This document shows positions 51,818 through 60,909 of a stretch of DNA of 64,000 bases, in pieces. The translations under genes were made by a program, and so were the position numbers. Origin of the DNA: Hyphomicrobiaceae bacterium (GTDB lineage: Bacteria; Pseudomonadota; Alphaproteobacteria; Rhizobiales; Devosiaceae); NCBI GenBank assembly GCA_020638095.1, contig JACKJF010000004.1:186001-250000 (forward strand), given 5' to 3'. The notes under the pieces were generated by a model, which worked only from the letters and a program-made list of their open reading frames with translations, had not been told where the DNA came from and ran no database searches. Each line of letters starts with the position of its first letter. Positions within the stretch are counted from its first letter, which is position 1.

Positions 51818-52870
51818 GTGAAACGGTTTGTCGCGTCGTCGGTCGCCGCATGGATTGCGGGCGTTCTGCTGTTTGCAGTGACGGCGGTCGGCGCACTCGC
51901 CCAGGACTCCGACACGCCGCAATCGACGCTGGATCGTGTTCTTGAGCGTGGCTTTCTCGTCTGTGGATCGAGTGACGACCTTCCCGGCTTTGCGCAAAAG
52001 AACGGCGAAGGCCGCTGGGTTGGCTTCGACGTCGATTTCTGCCGGGCCATTGCGGCCGCTGTGCTTGGCGATGCCGACAAGGTCGAGTTCCGCTCGCTGC
52101 CGGGTGAGGGGCGGTTCGCACCACTCCAGACCGGCGACATCGACGTTATGGTGCGCGACGCGGTCTGGACCATGTCGCGCGATACCCAGTACGGCGTGCG
52201 CTTCGTCGCGACTTCGTTCTTCGATGGTCTGACATTCCTGGTCCGGAGCAGCCTGGGCTTCGTGTCCGCCTACGTGCTCGACAATGTCACCGTCTGCGTT
52301 GCCGACACTGGCGACGACCGGCGGCGGACGAATGAGTTCTTCTTTGAAAACCAGGCGACGTTTCGCGAAGTTGTCTACGAAAGTCGGGAAGACCTCGCGA
52401 TCGCCTATCAGGCGGGCCTGTGCGATGCCATCGCCGCTCCGGCCTCGGTGCTTCAGGCCATCCGGCGTACCTTGCCCGACCCGGCCCAGCATCGCATCAT
52501 GCCCGAATTCATTTCCAAGGCGCCCTATGGACCGGCTGTCCGCGCGGGCGACGACCAATGGGCCGACATCGTCGCCTGGGTCTATTTCGCCATTATCAAT
52601 GCCGAGGAACTGGGTGTGAACCAGGTGAACCTCGAATCCATGCAAAGTTCAAAGACACCGGCCATCCGGCGCCTGCTTGGTCTCGAAGACAATCTGGGAA
52701 GCGAACTCGGCCTGTCGAACGACTGGGCCGCCAAGGCCATCGCCGCCGTTGGCAACTACCGCGAGATATTTGACCGAAATTTCGGCCCTCAGACCGGCGC
52801 ATCCATGGTGCGCGGGCTCAACGCGAACTGGACTACGGGTGGCCTTCTGTTCGCCCCGCCCATCCTTTGA
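51818..52870 (+). CDS. Second AapJ-like amino acid-binding protein
   Basis: A 350-residue binding protein with a signal peptide (start GTG 51818, hydrophobic WIAGVLLFAVTAVGALA, cleavage after LA-QD). It is a clear but diverged paralogue of AapJ: STLDRVLERGFLVCGSSDDLPGF, GFDVDFCRAIAAAVLGD, VRDAVWTMSRDTQYG and GLNANWTTGGLLFAPPIL at the end. The changed ligand region (FVCGSSDD for FVQCGSNG; RDAVWT for RNTTWT) suggests different substrates feeding the same AapQMP. The frame extends upstream to 51701 without support. It could belong to the operon or have its own promoter in the 180-bp gap. Confidence 0.88.
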   Translation: MKRFVASSVAAWIAGVLLFAVTAVGALAQDSDTPQSTLDRVLERGFLVCGSSDDLPGFAQKNGEGRWVGFDVDFCRAIAAAVLGDADKVEFRSLPGEGRFAPLQTGDIDVMVRDAVWTMSRDTQYGVRFVATSFFDGLTFLVRSSLGFVSAYVLDNVTVCVADTGDDRRRTNEFFFENQATFREVVYESREDLAIAYQAGLCDAIAAPASVLQAIRRTLPDPAQHRIMPEFISKAPYGPAVRAGDDQWADIVAWVYFAIINAEELGVNQVNLESMQSSKTPAIRRLLGLEDNLGSELGLSNDWAAKAIAAVGNYREIFDRNFGPQTGASMVRGLNANWTTGGLLFAPPIL

Positions 52871-52885
52871 GGCCTGACGTCCCGG

Positions 52886-53749
52886 CTATTCGGTGTCCTT
52901 GACCACCGGCAGATCATCGCGGCCGCCCCATTCTGCCCACGACCCGTCATAGACGTGCATTTCCTCGATGCCGAGGCTGGCAAGGGCAAAATTGAGAATG
53001 GGCGCGGTCACGCCTGACCCGCAGGAACTGCCGACGGGCTGGCTTGTCGAAACGCCGGCCGCTGCAAAAAGCGCCCGAAGGTCATCAGGGCTTTTCAACC
53101 TGCCGTTCGCCACAAAGTCGGCAAATGGCATGCTCTTGGCGCCCGGCATGTGCCCGCCACGCAGGCCGGGCCGCGGTTCCGGATCCACTCCGGCAAAACG
53201 GCCAGCCGGACGTACGTCGACAATCTGGCGGCTGCCATCCTGCAGGGACTGAAGGACCTCGGCTGCATCAAGAACGTTGCCGCTCTGGGCGTCGAGGCTG
53301 AAGGTGGTCGGCGCGATCTTTTCGGTCCCGCTTCGGACCGGGCGGCCTTCGGCGACCCATGTTGGCAGCCCGCCGTCAAGCACGAACACGTCGCGCGCGC
53401 CCATGATCCTGAAATTCCACCATACGCGGGGAGCGGAAAAAAGCCCGACGCTATCGTAGATCACCAGAACATGGCGCTCGGAAAGGCCAAGCTTACCGGC
53501 CTCCTGGGCAAAGTGGACAGGCTTCGCCACGGGATGGGGCAGGGGGATTGACGTGTCCGCGATGCGGTCGAGATCGAAATACACGGCACCGGGAATATGC
53601 GCTTCAGCATATTCCTGTTCGGCATTCCGCCCTGCGTTCGGCAGGTGCCATGAGGCATCGACCACCCTCAGGTCGGGGTCGGCCAAATGCCGGAAAAGCC
53701 AGTCCGTCGAAACCAGCGGGCCCTTTGGCAGATCATCTCGAACAGACAT
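52886..53749 (-). CDS. sseA: 3-Mercaptopyruvate sulfurtransferase
   Basis: A 287-residue two-domain rhodanese that moves sulfur from 3-mercaptopyruvate to thiol acceptors or cyanide. The N-terminal (inactive) domain has VVDASWHLPNAGRNAEQEYAEAHIPGA. The C-terminal domain carries the active-site loop CGSGVTAP, typical of SseA-type mercaptopyruvate enzymes (thiosulfate rhodaneses differ here). The ends match the family (MSVRDDLPKGPLVST ... WGGRDDLPV). It is upstream-adjacent to cysK on the same strand, and divergent from the cysD unit. Confidence 0.94.
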   Translation of the reverse strand: MSVRDDLPKGPLVSTDWLFRHLADPDLRVVDASWHLPNAGRNAEQEYAEAHIPGAVYFDLDRIADTSIPLPHPVAKPVHFAQEAGKLGLSERHVLVIYDSVGLFSAPRVWWNFRIMGARDVFVLDGGLPTWVAEGRPVRSGTEKIAPTTFSLDAQSGNVLDAAEVLQSLQDGSRQIVDVRPAGRFAGVDPEPRPGLRGGHMPGAKSMPFADFVANGRLKSPDDLRALFAAAGVSTSQPVGSSCGSGVTAPILNFALASLGIEEMHVYDGSWAEWGGRDDLPVVKDTE

Positions 53750-53779
53750 GAACCCCTCCCAATGCCAGGACTTGTGCTT

Positions 53780-54823
53780 CTATTCCTGTTCGATCACGCC
53801 TGACATGTCGATCGTCTGCCGATCAACCAGCCAATGCGGCGCGGGCAGGCCTTTGCCCGCCAGAAAGGTGGGGTTGAAGAGCTTCGACTGATAGCGATAG
53901 CCATAGTCGCAAAGCATGGTCACGATCGTGTGGCCAGGTCCCATCTCCCGCGCCATGCGGATGGCGCCGGCAAGGTTGATGCCGCTGGAGCCACCGAGAC
54001 ATAGACCCTCGTGCTCGAGCAGATCGAAAACGATCGGCAATGCCTCGCTATCCGGGATGCGATAGGCCATGTCGACCGTAAGCCCCTCAAGATTTGCGGT
54101 GATGCGTCCCTGGCCGATGCCTTCGGTAATCGAACTTCCCTCCGAGGCGAATTCGCCGGTGGTGAAATAGGAATAAAGGGCGGCGCCTTCGGGATCGGCG
54201 AGCCCGATCTTGATGTTCCTGTTGCGGTCTCTGAGCGCCATCGCAACACCGGCAAGCGTTCCGCCCGATCCGACCGCCGTCACGAAACCGTCGATCTTGC
54301 CGCCCGTCTGTTCGAAAATCTCGGGGCCGGTGCCTTCGATATGGGCCTGCCGGTTCAAAACATTGTCGAACTGGTTGGCCCAGACCGCGCCTTCAGGCAG
54401 CTCCCTGGCCATTTTTTCGGCCAGGCGCCCGGAAATCTTGATGTAATTGTTGGGGTTGCGATAGGGCTTGGCGGGCACCTCGATCAGTTCGGCGCCGTTG
54501 AGCCGGAGCGTATCCTTTTTCTCCTGGCTCTGCGTTTCGGGAATGACGATGATCGTCTTGTAGCCAAGCGCATTGGCGACGAGCGACAGGCCGATGCCGG
54601 TATTGCCCGCCGTTCCCTCGACTATCGTGCCGCCCGGTCGCAAGGCGCCCTTTTTGACTGCATCAAGAATGATGAATTTGGCGGCCCGGTCCTTGACCGA
54701 TTGCCCCGGGTTGAGGAATTCGGCCTTGCCCCAGATTTCGCATCCGGTCATCTCGCTCGCCCGGTTGAGCCGGATCAGGGGCGTGTTGCCGATCGCATCG
54801 AGTACGGAACTGTGCTTGGTCAT
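53780..54823 (-). CDS. cysK: Cysteine synthase A
   Basis: CysK makes cysteine from O-acetylserine and sulfide with PLP. The 347-residue protein has IGNTPLIRLNRAS, the PLP Lys in NPGQSVKDRAA, the substrate loop EGTAGNTGIGLS, the phosphate-binding VGSGGTLAG, and the C-terminal SSGINLAGAIRMA. The sequence is slightly longer than classic CysK (about 310-325 residues), with extra residues at the C-terminus (PHWLVDRQTIDMSGV). ATG 54823. It lies beside sseA and is divergent from cysDNC, so the region handles sulfur assimilation. Confidence 0.94.
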   Translation of the reverse strand: MTKHSSVLDAIGNTPLIRLNRASEMTGCEIWGKAEFLNPGQSVKDRAAKFIILDAVKKGALRPGGTIVEGTAGNTGIGLSLVANALGYKTIIVIPETQSQEKKDTLRLNGAELIEVPAKPYRNPNNYIKISGRLAEKMARELPEGAVWANQFDNVLNRQAHIEGTGPEIFEQTGGKIDGFVTAVGSGGTLAGVAMALRDRNRNIKIGLADPEGAALYSYFTTGEFASEGSSITEGIGQGRITANLEGLTVDMAYRIPDSEALPIVFDLLEHEGLCLGGSSGINLAGAIRMAREMGPGHTIVTMLCDYGYRYQSKLFNPTFLAGKGLPAPHWLVDRQTIDMSGVIEQE

Positions 54824-55094
54824 GCTGATTTCCTTGCGTTTGACCGACACTTAGCGGCGGCGAGCGCCGACAACAAGCTGGCCCATCGCATTTCGCAATT
54901 GAAGTTCGCAGTCAGCGCATGGCGGGGCACGATTTGTCGAGCTGATCCCGATCGCTGCAAAACTGTGCCAAATAAGGTGCAAACCCGGCATTGTTTCGCG
55001 TCCTGACGGGATGTCTTTTGGCTGGTCCGGCCTTGCCATTGCCAAAATGAAAGCGTATCCCCCGGCCAAATTTCCCTAGGACCGCATTCATCAC

Positions 55095-56006
55095 ATGATC
55101 GATCACAAATCCCATCTGTCCCACCTGCAAATGCTGGAGGCGGAGAGCATCGAAATTATGCGCGAGGTCGCTGCCAATTTCGAACGCCCCGTCATGATGT
55201 ATTCGATAGGCAAGGATTCAAGCGTGCTCATGCATCTGGCGCGCAAGGCATTCTATCCCTCCAAGGTGCCGTTTCCCGCACTGCACATCGACACCACGTG
55301 GAAGTTCCGCGAAATGATCGCCTTCCGCGACCAGACCTGCCGCGATTTTGGCATCGATCTGATCGTGCACACCAATCAGGAAGGCCTCCGCGACGGAATC
55401 AATCCCTTCGATCATGGTTCGGCCTATACCGACATCATGAAGACCGCCGCCCTGCGTCAGGCGCTGGCCCAGGGCCGGTTCGACGCGGCGATCGGTGGTG
55501 CCCGGCGCGACGAGGAAAAGTCCCGCGCCAAGGAGCGGGTCTTCTCGCATCGCAATGCCCAGCACGCCTGGGACCCGAAGGGACAGCGCCCGGAACTCTG
55601 GCGCGTGTTCAACACCAGGATCGCCTCGGGCGAGTCCATGCGCGTGTTTCCGCTTTCCAACTGGACCGAGCTCGACATCTGGACCTACATCTATGCCGAG
55701 CAGATTCCCATCGTGCCGCTCTATTTCGCCGCGCCCCGCCCGGTCGTCGAGCGCGACGGCATCCTGATAATGGTCGATGACGATCGCTTCAAGTTCAATC
55801 TAGGCGAAGCCCCGCTGACCAAAAGCGTCCGTTTCCGCACGCTTGGCTGCTATCCGCTGACCGGCGCCATCCGTTCGACAGCCTCGACTTTGCCCGAAAT
55901 CATCATGGAAATGCAGGCCGCGCGCACATCCGAGCGCGACGGGCGCCTGATCGACAGCGACCAGGCCGCCTCCATGGAAAAGAAGAAGCAGGAAGGGTAT
56001 TTCTAG
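55095..56006 (+). CDS. cysD: Sulfate adenylyltransferase subunit 2
   Basis: CysD is the catalytic small subunit of ATP sulfurylase, making APS from sulfate and ATP with CysN. The 303-residue protein has the PP-loop motif [20 protein letters not shown], then [12 protein letters not shown] and [18 protein letters not shown], as usual. The C-terminus [10 protein letters not shown]...EKKKQEGYF is standard. ATG 55095. The 271-bp gap before it, shared with divergent cysK, contains no gene. The next gene starts 3 bp after its stop. Confidence 0.97.
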   Translation: MIDHKSHLSHLQMLEAESIEIMREVAANFERPVMMYSIGKDSSVLMHLARKAFYPSKVPFPALHIDTTWKFREMIAFRDQTCRDFGIDLIVHTNQEGLRDGINPFDHGSAYTDIMKTAALRQALAQGRFDAAIGGARRDEEKSRAKERVFSHRNAQHAWDPKGQRPELWRVFNTRIASGESMRVFPLSNWTELDIWTYIYAEQIPIVPLYFAAPRPVVERDGILIMVDDDRFKFNLGEAPLTKSVRFRTLGCYPLTGAIRSTASTLPEIIMEMQAARTSERDGRLIDSDQAASMEKKKQEGYF

Positions 56007-56009
56007 ACC

Positions 56010-57908
56010 ATGACTGTTCAGACCCCGACCTCAAAAACCGCCGGCGGCGAAATCGCCCATTGGCTGCATGACCAAACTCACAAGAGCCTTCTGCGTTTTC
56101 TGACTTGCGGCAGCGTTGATGACGGCAAGTCGACCCTCATCGGCAGGCTGCTCTACGACAGCCAGCTGATCCTCGACGACCAGTTGGCGAGCCTCAAGAA
56201 CGAGAGTCGAAACCGCGCCGTCGGCGAAGAGGGCATCGATTTCTCGTTGCTGGTTGACGGACTGGCCGCGGAACGCGAGCAGGGCATCACCATCGACGTT
56301 GCGTACAGGTTCTTCACGACCGACAAGCGCAAGTTCATCGTCGCGGATACGCCAGGCCACGAGCAGTACACCCGCAACATGGCGACCGGCGCCTCCAATT
56401 CCGATCTGGCTTTGGTGCTGATCGATGCGCGCAAGGGCGTTCTGACCCAGACCCGCCGGCATTCATTCATCCTGTCGCTGATCGGCGTCCGCCATGTCGT
56501 CGTCGTCATCAACAAGATCGATCTCGTCGACCACAACGAGGCGGTATTCGACAAGATCGAGAACGACTATCGCGCCTTTGCCGAGCCGCTCGGATTCGAC
56601 ACGCTGCAGGCCATCCCCATTTCGGCCTTGCGCGGCGACAACATCCTGAAGCCGTCGGACAACACGCCCTGGTACAAGGGTCCGCAATTGCTTCCCTATC
56701 TCGAGGAAATCGACGTTTCCGAGGACCGGGAAATGGCCAACATGCGGTTCCCCGTGCAGTGGGTCAACCGGCCAAACCTCGACTTCCGTGGATTCTCCGG
56801 CACCCTGGCCTCGGGCGTGGTTCGGGTCGGCGACGATGTGCTGGTTGCCTCGTCCCGCAAGCCGGCCAAGATCAAGTCGATCGTTACCATGGACGGCGAA
56901 CTCCGCGAGGCGGTCGCCGGGCAGGCCGTGACCGTGACGCTTGACCGCGAGGTCGATATTTCGCGCGGCGACATCCTCAGCCATCCCGGCGAAACGCCGG
57001 AATATTCGAACCAGTTCCAGGCGAGGGTCATCTGGATGCACGAGGAGGCCGCCTATACCGGGCGCTCCTATCTGCTCAAGATCGGCACGCAGCTGGTTCC
57101 GGCAACGATCACGACGATCAAGCACAAGACCGACGTAAACACGCTCGAAAAAGTGCCGGGTCACGAATTGCACCTCAACGAGGTTGGCACGGTGACGATT
57201 GCGACCGACAAGCCGATCGCCTTCGACTCCTATGGCACTAACCGGCTGACCGGCGGTTTCATTCTCATTCACCGCGTGTCGAACGCAACGCTCGGGGCTG
57301 GTGTCATCGACTTCGGTCTCAGGCGCGGCCACAACCTGACCTATCAGGATTTCGACGTGAACCGCCAGGTTCGCGCCGAACGCAAGGGCCAGGAAGCGCA
57401 GATCCTCTGGTTCACCGGCCTCTCAGGTTCGGGCAAGTCGACGATCGCCAACCTCGTCGAAAAGCGCCTGACGGCAGAAGGTAAGCACGCCTACATTCTC
57501 GATGGCGACAACGTTCGCCACGGCCTTAACAAGGATCTTGGCTTTACCGAGCAGTCGCGCATCGAGAATATCCGGCGCGTCGCGGAAGTGGCCCGGCTCA
57601 TGGCCGACGCCGGCCTGATCGTGCTGGTCTCGTTCATTTCGCCCTTCAAGAACGAACGGCGGATGGCCCGCGAAATCGCGGCCGATATCCGTTTCACGGA
57701 AATCTTCGTCGATACGCCGATCGAGATTTGCGAGGCCCGCGATCCGAAGGGCCTTTACCGCCGCGCGCGGCAGGGTGAAATCAAGAACTTCACCGGCATC
57801 GACTCCCCGTTCGAGCGGCCTGAACTGGCGGACATGACGCTCGACGGCGGCAAGGAATCCGCGGTCGAACTCGCCAACGAGGTCTACGACCACCTGTTCC
57901 ATCTCTGA
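56010..57908 (+). CDS. cysNC: Bifunctional sulfate adenylyltransferase subunit 1 / adenylylsulfate kinase
   Basis: A 632-residue fusion. The N-terminal part (to about 440) is CysN, a GTPase that drives APS formation: P-loop GSVDDGKST, DTPGHEQYTRNM and NKIDLVD. The C-terminal part (about 460-632) is APS kinase CysC: P-loop GLSGSGKST (near 470), DGDNVRHGLNKDLGF and FVDTPIEICEARDPKGLY. It makes PAPS from APS. CysN-CysC fusion is normal in Hyphomicrobiales. It is followed by a terminator. Confidence 0.97.
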   Translation: MTVQTPTSKTAGGEIAHWLHDQTHKSLLRFLTCGSVDDGKSTLIGRLLYDSQLILDDQLASLKNESRNRAVGEEGIDFSLLVDGLAAEREQGITIDVAYRFFTTDKRKFIVADTPGHEQYTRNMATGASNSDLALVLIDARKGVLTQTRRHSFILSLIGVRHVVVVINKIDLVDHNEAVFDKIENDYRAFAEPLGFDTLQAIPISALRGDNILKPSDNTPWYKGPQLLPYLEEIDVSEDREMANMRFPVQWVNRPNLDFRGFSGTLASGVVRVGDDVLVASSRKPAKIKSIVTMDGELREAVAGQAVTVTLDREVDISRGDILSHPGETPEYSNQFQARVIWMHEEAAYTGRSYLLKIGTQLVPATITTIKHKTDVNTLEKVPGHELHLNEVGTVTIATDKPIAFDSYGTNRLTGGFILIHRVSNATLGAGVIDFGLRRGHNLTYQDFDVNRQVRAERKGQEAQILWFTGLSGSGKSTIANLVEKRLTAEGKHAYILDGDNVRHGLNKDLGFTEQSRIENIRRVAEVARLMADAGLIVLVSFISPFKNERRMAREIAADIRFTEIFVDTPIEICEARDPKGLYRRARQGEIKNFTGIDSPFERPELADMTLDGGKESAVELANEVYDHLFHL

Positions 57909-57930
57909 TCAGAATCTTCTGAAGCGGAAA

Positions 57931-57966
57931 AAGCCGGCCAATCCGACGGATTGCGCCGGTTTTTTC
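57931..57966 (+). terminator. Terminator after cysNC
   Basis: A long stem GCCGGC-CAATCC with GGATTG-(C)-GCCGGT and loop GAC, followed by a T6 tract at 57960-57966. It has one bulged C. It ends the cysDNC operon. Confidence 0.88.
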
Positions 57967-58021
57967 ATGCAGCTTTTTAGCCGCAAGACAGGTTGACTTT
58001 TGAATTCTGGATTGGAAAATT

Positions 58022-58097
58022 TGGCTCCCCGGGCCGGACTCGAACCAGCGACCCAGCGGTTAACAGCCGCTTGCTCTACCAACTGAGCTACCGGGGA
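58022..58097 (-). tRNA. tRNA-Asn (GTT)
   Basis: A 76-nt minus-strand cloverleaf with encoded CCA. The acceptor TCCCCGG pairs with CCGGGGA, the anticodon loop CTGTTAA gives GTT, and the T-arm has GGTTCGAGTCC. Located between cysNC and mobA. Confidence 0.96.
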
Positions 58098-58173
58098 ACA
58101 GATGCCTTTGGCACCCGCTTTGATGCGTCAAAGCCGGCCCCATCTAACGAAACTGATCCGGTTTGCCAAGACC

Positions 58174-58821
58174 TCAATTGGCGGCGTCGGCGCTTTTTTG
58201 CCCGGCATCCGTCGCCGCCAGAAAGTGCCGTTCGGCGGTGATCAGATCCCCGACGGTATTGATGTTGGCAAAGGGATTCTTCCCGTCCGGCCGGGAATAG
58301 TCGGCGTGGGCGACGTTCAGGCCGTCAAGCAGCGCCCGAACGGCCCGGCCGCGGTTTCCAGTCGAGGGCGCTAGAGCTGAAAACGCCGTCTCTTCGAGCG
58401 CCCAGAGCGCATTCACCGGATAATCTTGAGCCCCGAACCGGCCCGTGACCACGCTCGCGCCGGTGGTGGACATTTCGCCCAGTGCCCCTTGGGCGAAGTT
58501 GGCGGGAAAGAAATAGGAGTCGACGCTCGCTGTCAGCACGTGCGTCGCATTCGGCCAACGCGCATGGATTTCGCCGAGCGCCGAAACGATGGCTTCGGCC
58601 GGCCCTTCACCCGGGTCGGCAATCCAGCTCCATTTGCCGTCGAACCGGCGTGGCGAAACGGCCGCCAATATGTTGCATTGGCTTTCAAGACTTTGGGAGA
58701 GGCGCGAGATCAAACTCTGCCCGCCAACCTGCAAAAGCGCCTTGTCGACCCCGCCCAGCCGCGCGCCGTGGCCGCCCGCCAGCATCGCGCCAACAATGAA
58801 ATTCGAAGGCGCAACCATCAT
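58174..58821 (-). CDS. mobA: Molybdenum cofactor guanylyltransferase
   Basis: MobA transfers GMP from GTP to molybdopterin to make the MGD cofactor. The 215-residue protein has the nucleotidyltransferase motif AMLAGGHGARLGGVDKALL at the start, WIADPGEGPAEAI, and LTASVDSYFFP (metal Asp) near 97. NINTVGDLITAER near the end is also typical. It ends near tRNA-Asn and is preceded on the same strand by tRNA-Cys. No molybdoenzyme gene lies in the window. The related family GlmU/CofC is less likely given GDLITAER. Confidence 0.88.
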   Translation of the reverse strand: MMVAPSNFIVGAMLAGGHGARLGGVDKALLQVGGQSLISRLSQSLESQCNILAAVSPRRFDGKWSWIADPGEGPAEAIVSALGEIHARWPNATHVLTASVDSYFFPANFAQGALGEMSTTGASVVTGRFGAQDYPVNALWALEETAFSALAPSTGNRGRAVRALLDGLNVAHADYSRPDGKNPFANINTVGDLITAERHFLAATDAGQKSADAAN

Positions 58822-58881
58822 GCTACCGGCATCGCCAGAGCGTGGGGGTGGCCGTGCAAATCATTGATTTGAATAAGAAAA

Positions 58882-58955
58882 TGGAGGCCACGTCCGGAAT
58901 CGAACCGGAGTACACGGATTTGCAGTCCGCTGCGTAACCACTCCGCCACGTGGCC
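58882..58955 (-). tRNA. tRNA-Cys (GCA)
   Basis: A 74-nt minus-strand cloverleaf with CCA. The acceptor GGCCACG pairs with CGTGGCC, the anticodon loop CTGCAAA gives GCA, and the T-arm has GGTTCGATTCC. Confidence 0.96.
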
Positions 58956-59303
58956 CCGATGGAGGTGCGTAGTATTAGGTTTAAGCCTCTTAAGCAATTC
59001 TGAAATTCCGGGCCCGGGCAAAACTTTTCAGGTGCGCTGCCGGGCTCGCCTTCATTCGCGTTGTCCCGACTTTTCCACATGCCGAAAGGTGTGGTTGCGC
59101 TTGCCTTGAACCGCAACCGGTGGTTAACCATATCGGCCTTTGACTTTGCCCATGCGCGGGAAAGTTAATCAAGTGTCGCAAAAGAATGTTGCCTTGATAC
59201 CACGACGGTCCGCAATTCTCCTTTAGGGGATATGCGGCTCGCCAATGTTAAGTTGTTCGTTGGGTGCAGGCTGGCTAGTGTGTGCCCATCAGGAGGCGTG
59301 AGC
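58956..59303 (+). other. Gene-free gap before tolC
   Basis: No supported gene. The stretch must include the tolC promoter and the upstream side of tRNA-Cys. The main element is a perfect 10-bp palindrome TGGTTAACCA (59121-59130) whose 3' part extends to a CtrA octamer. No clear -35/-10 pair stands out; TTGACT at about 59143 has only a poor -10. Confidence 0.5.
59124..59131 (+). promoter_or_regulatory. CtrA-type half site TTAACCAT upstream of tolC
   Basis: The octamer TTAACCAT, a known CtrA motif in alphaproteobacteria, lies about 175 bp before the tolC ATG within the palindrome TGGTTAACCA. A chance match is possible. Confidence 0.35.
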
Positions 59304-60662
59304 ATGTTGTTTGGAAAGTATGTCCGTGTCGCTGCGCTCGCGGCGTCGTTGAGCCTTGCCGCGGTTTCTGCCCATGCAGAATCGCTGCGCGACGCGCTCG
59401 CCAATGCCTATGCCAGCAACCCCAACATCGCCTCAGCGCTCCTCAGCGTGAAGGCCTCCGCTGAAGATATTGCGATTCGGCGTTCGGGCAAACTTCCGCA
59501 GATTTCGGGCTCCGCCTCGGCCAACTATAACTGGGCAGTGACCGGCGGCACCACGACCCAAAGCACCACGCTGCAGGTGGGCCTGAGTTATCGTCAGGTT
59601 CTCTTCGATAGCCTGAAGACCGACGCGCAGATCGAGCAGGCGCGGGCGCTTGCCGTCGCCGCCGCCCAGGCGCTGCGCAACGCCGAACAGAATGTGCTTC
59701 TGTCCGCCGCCTCGGCCTATGCCAACGTCGTTCGCGACACGCAGCTCGTTCGCCTGCGTCAGGACAACGTCGCCTTCTTCCAGGCGCAGCTGCAGTCGGC
59801 CAAGGATCGCGAGAGCATCGGCGAGGGCACTCGTGTCGACGTCTCGCAGGCCGAAGCCGGCCTCGCTCAGGCGATCGCCGCCTACCAGAACGCCATTGCC
59901 AGCCTGCAGACGTCCCAGGCAAGCTACGTCCGTTGGATCGGTCACGATCCACGTGACCTTTCGCTCGATTTCAATTTTGGCAATATGCTGCCCTCGAGCC
60001 TTGATCAGGCCCTAAATCAGGCGGAAGGCAACCATCCGGCCATTCTCGCCGCCCAGGCACAGATCCGCGCGGCGCAATCAGGCTCGGATGCCGCCAAGGC
60101 GGCGTTCGGCCCGACCCTAAGCCTCATCAGCTCGATCTGCGGGTTCAACTGCTTCGGCGCAGGCACGTCGGGCATGTCCGGTTCCGTGGCGCTGCAACTG
60201 AGCGTTCCCATCTATTCCGGTGGTGCCCTCGGTGCGAGCCTGCGGCAGGCCAACATCCGCCAGATCAAGAGCGAAATCGACGCGCTCGATGCTCGCGACC
60301 AAGTGCGCGAGAGCGTGTTTCAGGCCTGGTCCGGCCTCCAGAACGCGGCCGCACAGATCCAGTCGGCCCTTTCCTCGGAAAGAGCCTCGCAACTCGCCCT
60401 CGATGGCGTGATCGAGGAACGCAATGTCGGTCAGGCCACGACCCTGGACGTGCTCAATGCCCGTTCCAATCTGACCAGCGCCCGCGAAGTGCTGATTTCC
60501 GCACGCACATCCCAGCTGATTGCCTCATTCTCGCTGCTGGCCGCATCCGGACATCTTTCCGCGGAATATCTGAGCCTGCCGGTTCGTCTCCAGTCCGCCG
60601 ATGGCTATGTGCAGTCGGTCGAAGACGTTTGGGCCGAACTTCGGAGTCTTCCGGACAATTAA
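59304..60662 (+). CDS. tolC: TolC-family outer membrane efflux/secretion channel
   Basis: A 452-residue outer membrane channel protein with a signal peptide (VRVAALAASLSLAAVSAHA, cleavage near AHA-ES). Two repeated halves follow, each with long coiled-coil helices: SLRDALANAYASNPNIASALL and VDVSQAEAGLAQAIAAYQNA, then ATTLDVLNARSNLTSAREVLI. The pattern matches TolC/PrtF-type proteins used in type I secretion and drug efflux. ATG 59304 has AGGAGGCG upstream; the frame extends to 59232 without a signal-like start. It is monocistronic here. It may serve the RTX protein at 5-7 kb (inference). Confidence 0.92.
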   Translation: MLFGKYVRVAALAASLSLAAVSAHAESLRDALANAYASNPNIASALLSVKASAEDIAIRRSGKLPQISGSASANYNWAVTGGTTTQSTTLQVGLSYRQVLFDSLKTDAQIEQARALAVAAAQALRNAEQNVLLSAASAYANVVRDTQLVRLRQDNVAFFQAQLQSAKDRESIGEGTRVDVSQAEAGLAQAIAAYQNAIASLQTSQASYVRWIGHDPRDLSLDFNFGNMLPSSLDQALNQAEGNHPAILAAQAQIRAAQSGSDAAKAAFGPTLSLISSICGFNCFGAGTSGMSGSVALQLSVPIYSGGALGASLRQANIRQIKSEIDALDARDQVRESVFQAWSGLQNAAAQIQSALSSERASQLALDGVIEERNVGQATTLDVLNARSNLTSAREVLISARTSQLIASFSLLAASGHLSAEYLSLPVRLQSADGYVQSVEDVWAELRSLPDN

Positions 60663-60909
60663 GCGTCCAGATCGCTCTTTTGACCGAAACGTGCCCTGAA
60701 ATCCGTGGAGATTTTCGAGGCATTGTTTCCGCATCTTTGACCCTGCGTTAATCTGTTGTCGCCGAATCACCGGGATGCGGGCGGGGTTTGTCCGTCCCAG
60801 TGTCCCTTGTGGTTGGCAGGGTCGCTGTGGCGCGAGCGATCCCGAGTGTGGCAGGACAAGCGCGCGGCGGGCGCGAGTTGGACTGTCAGTGAACGAGTAA
60901 GGGGTCAAA

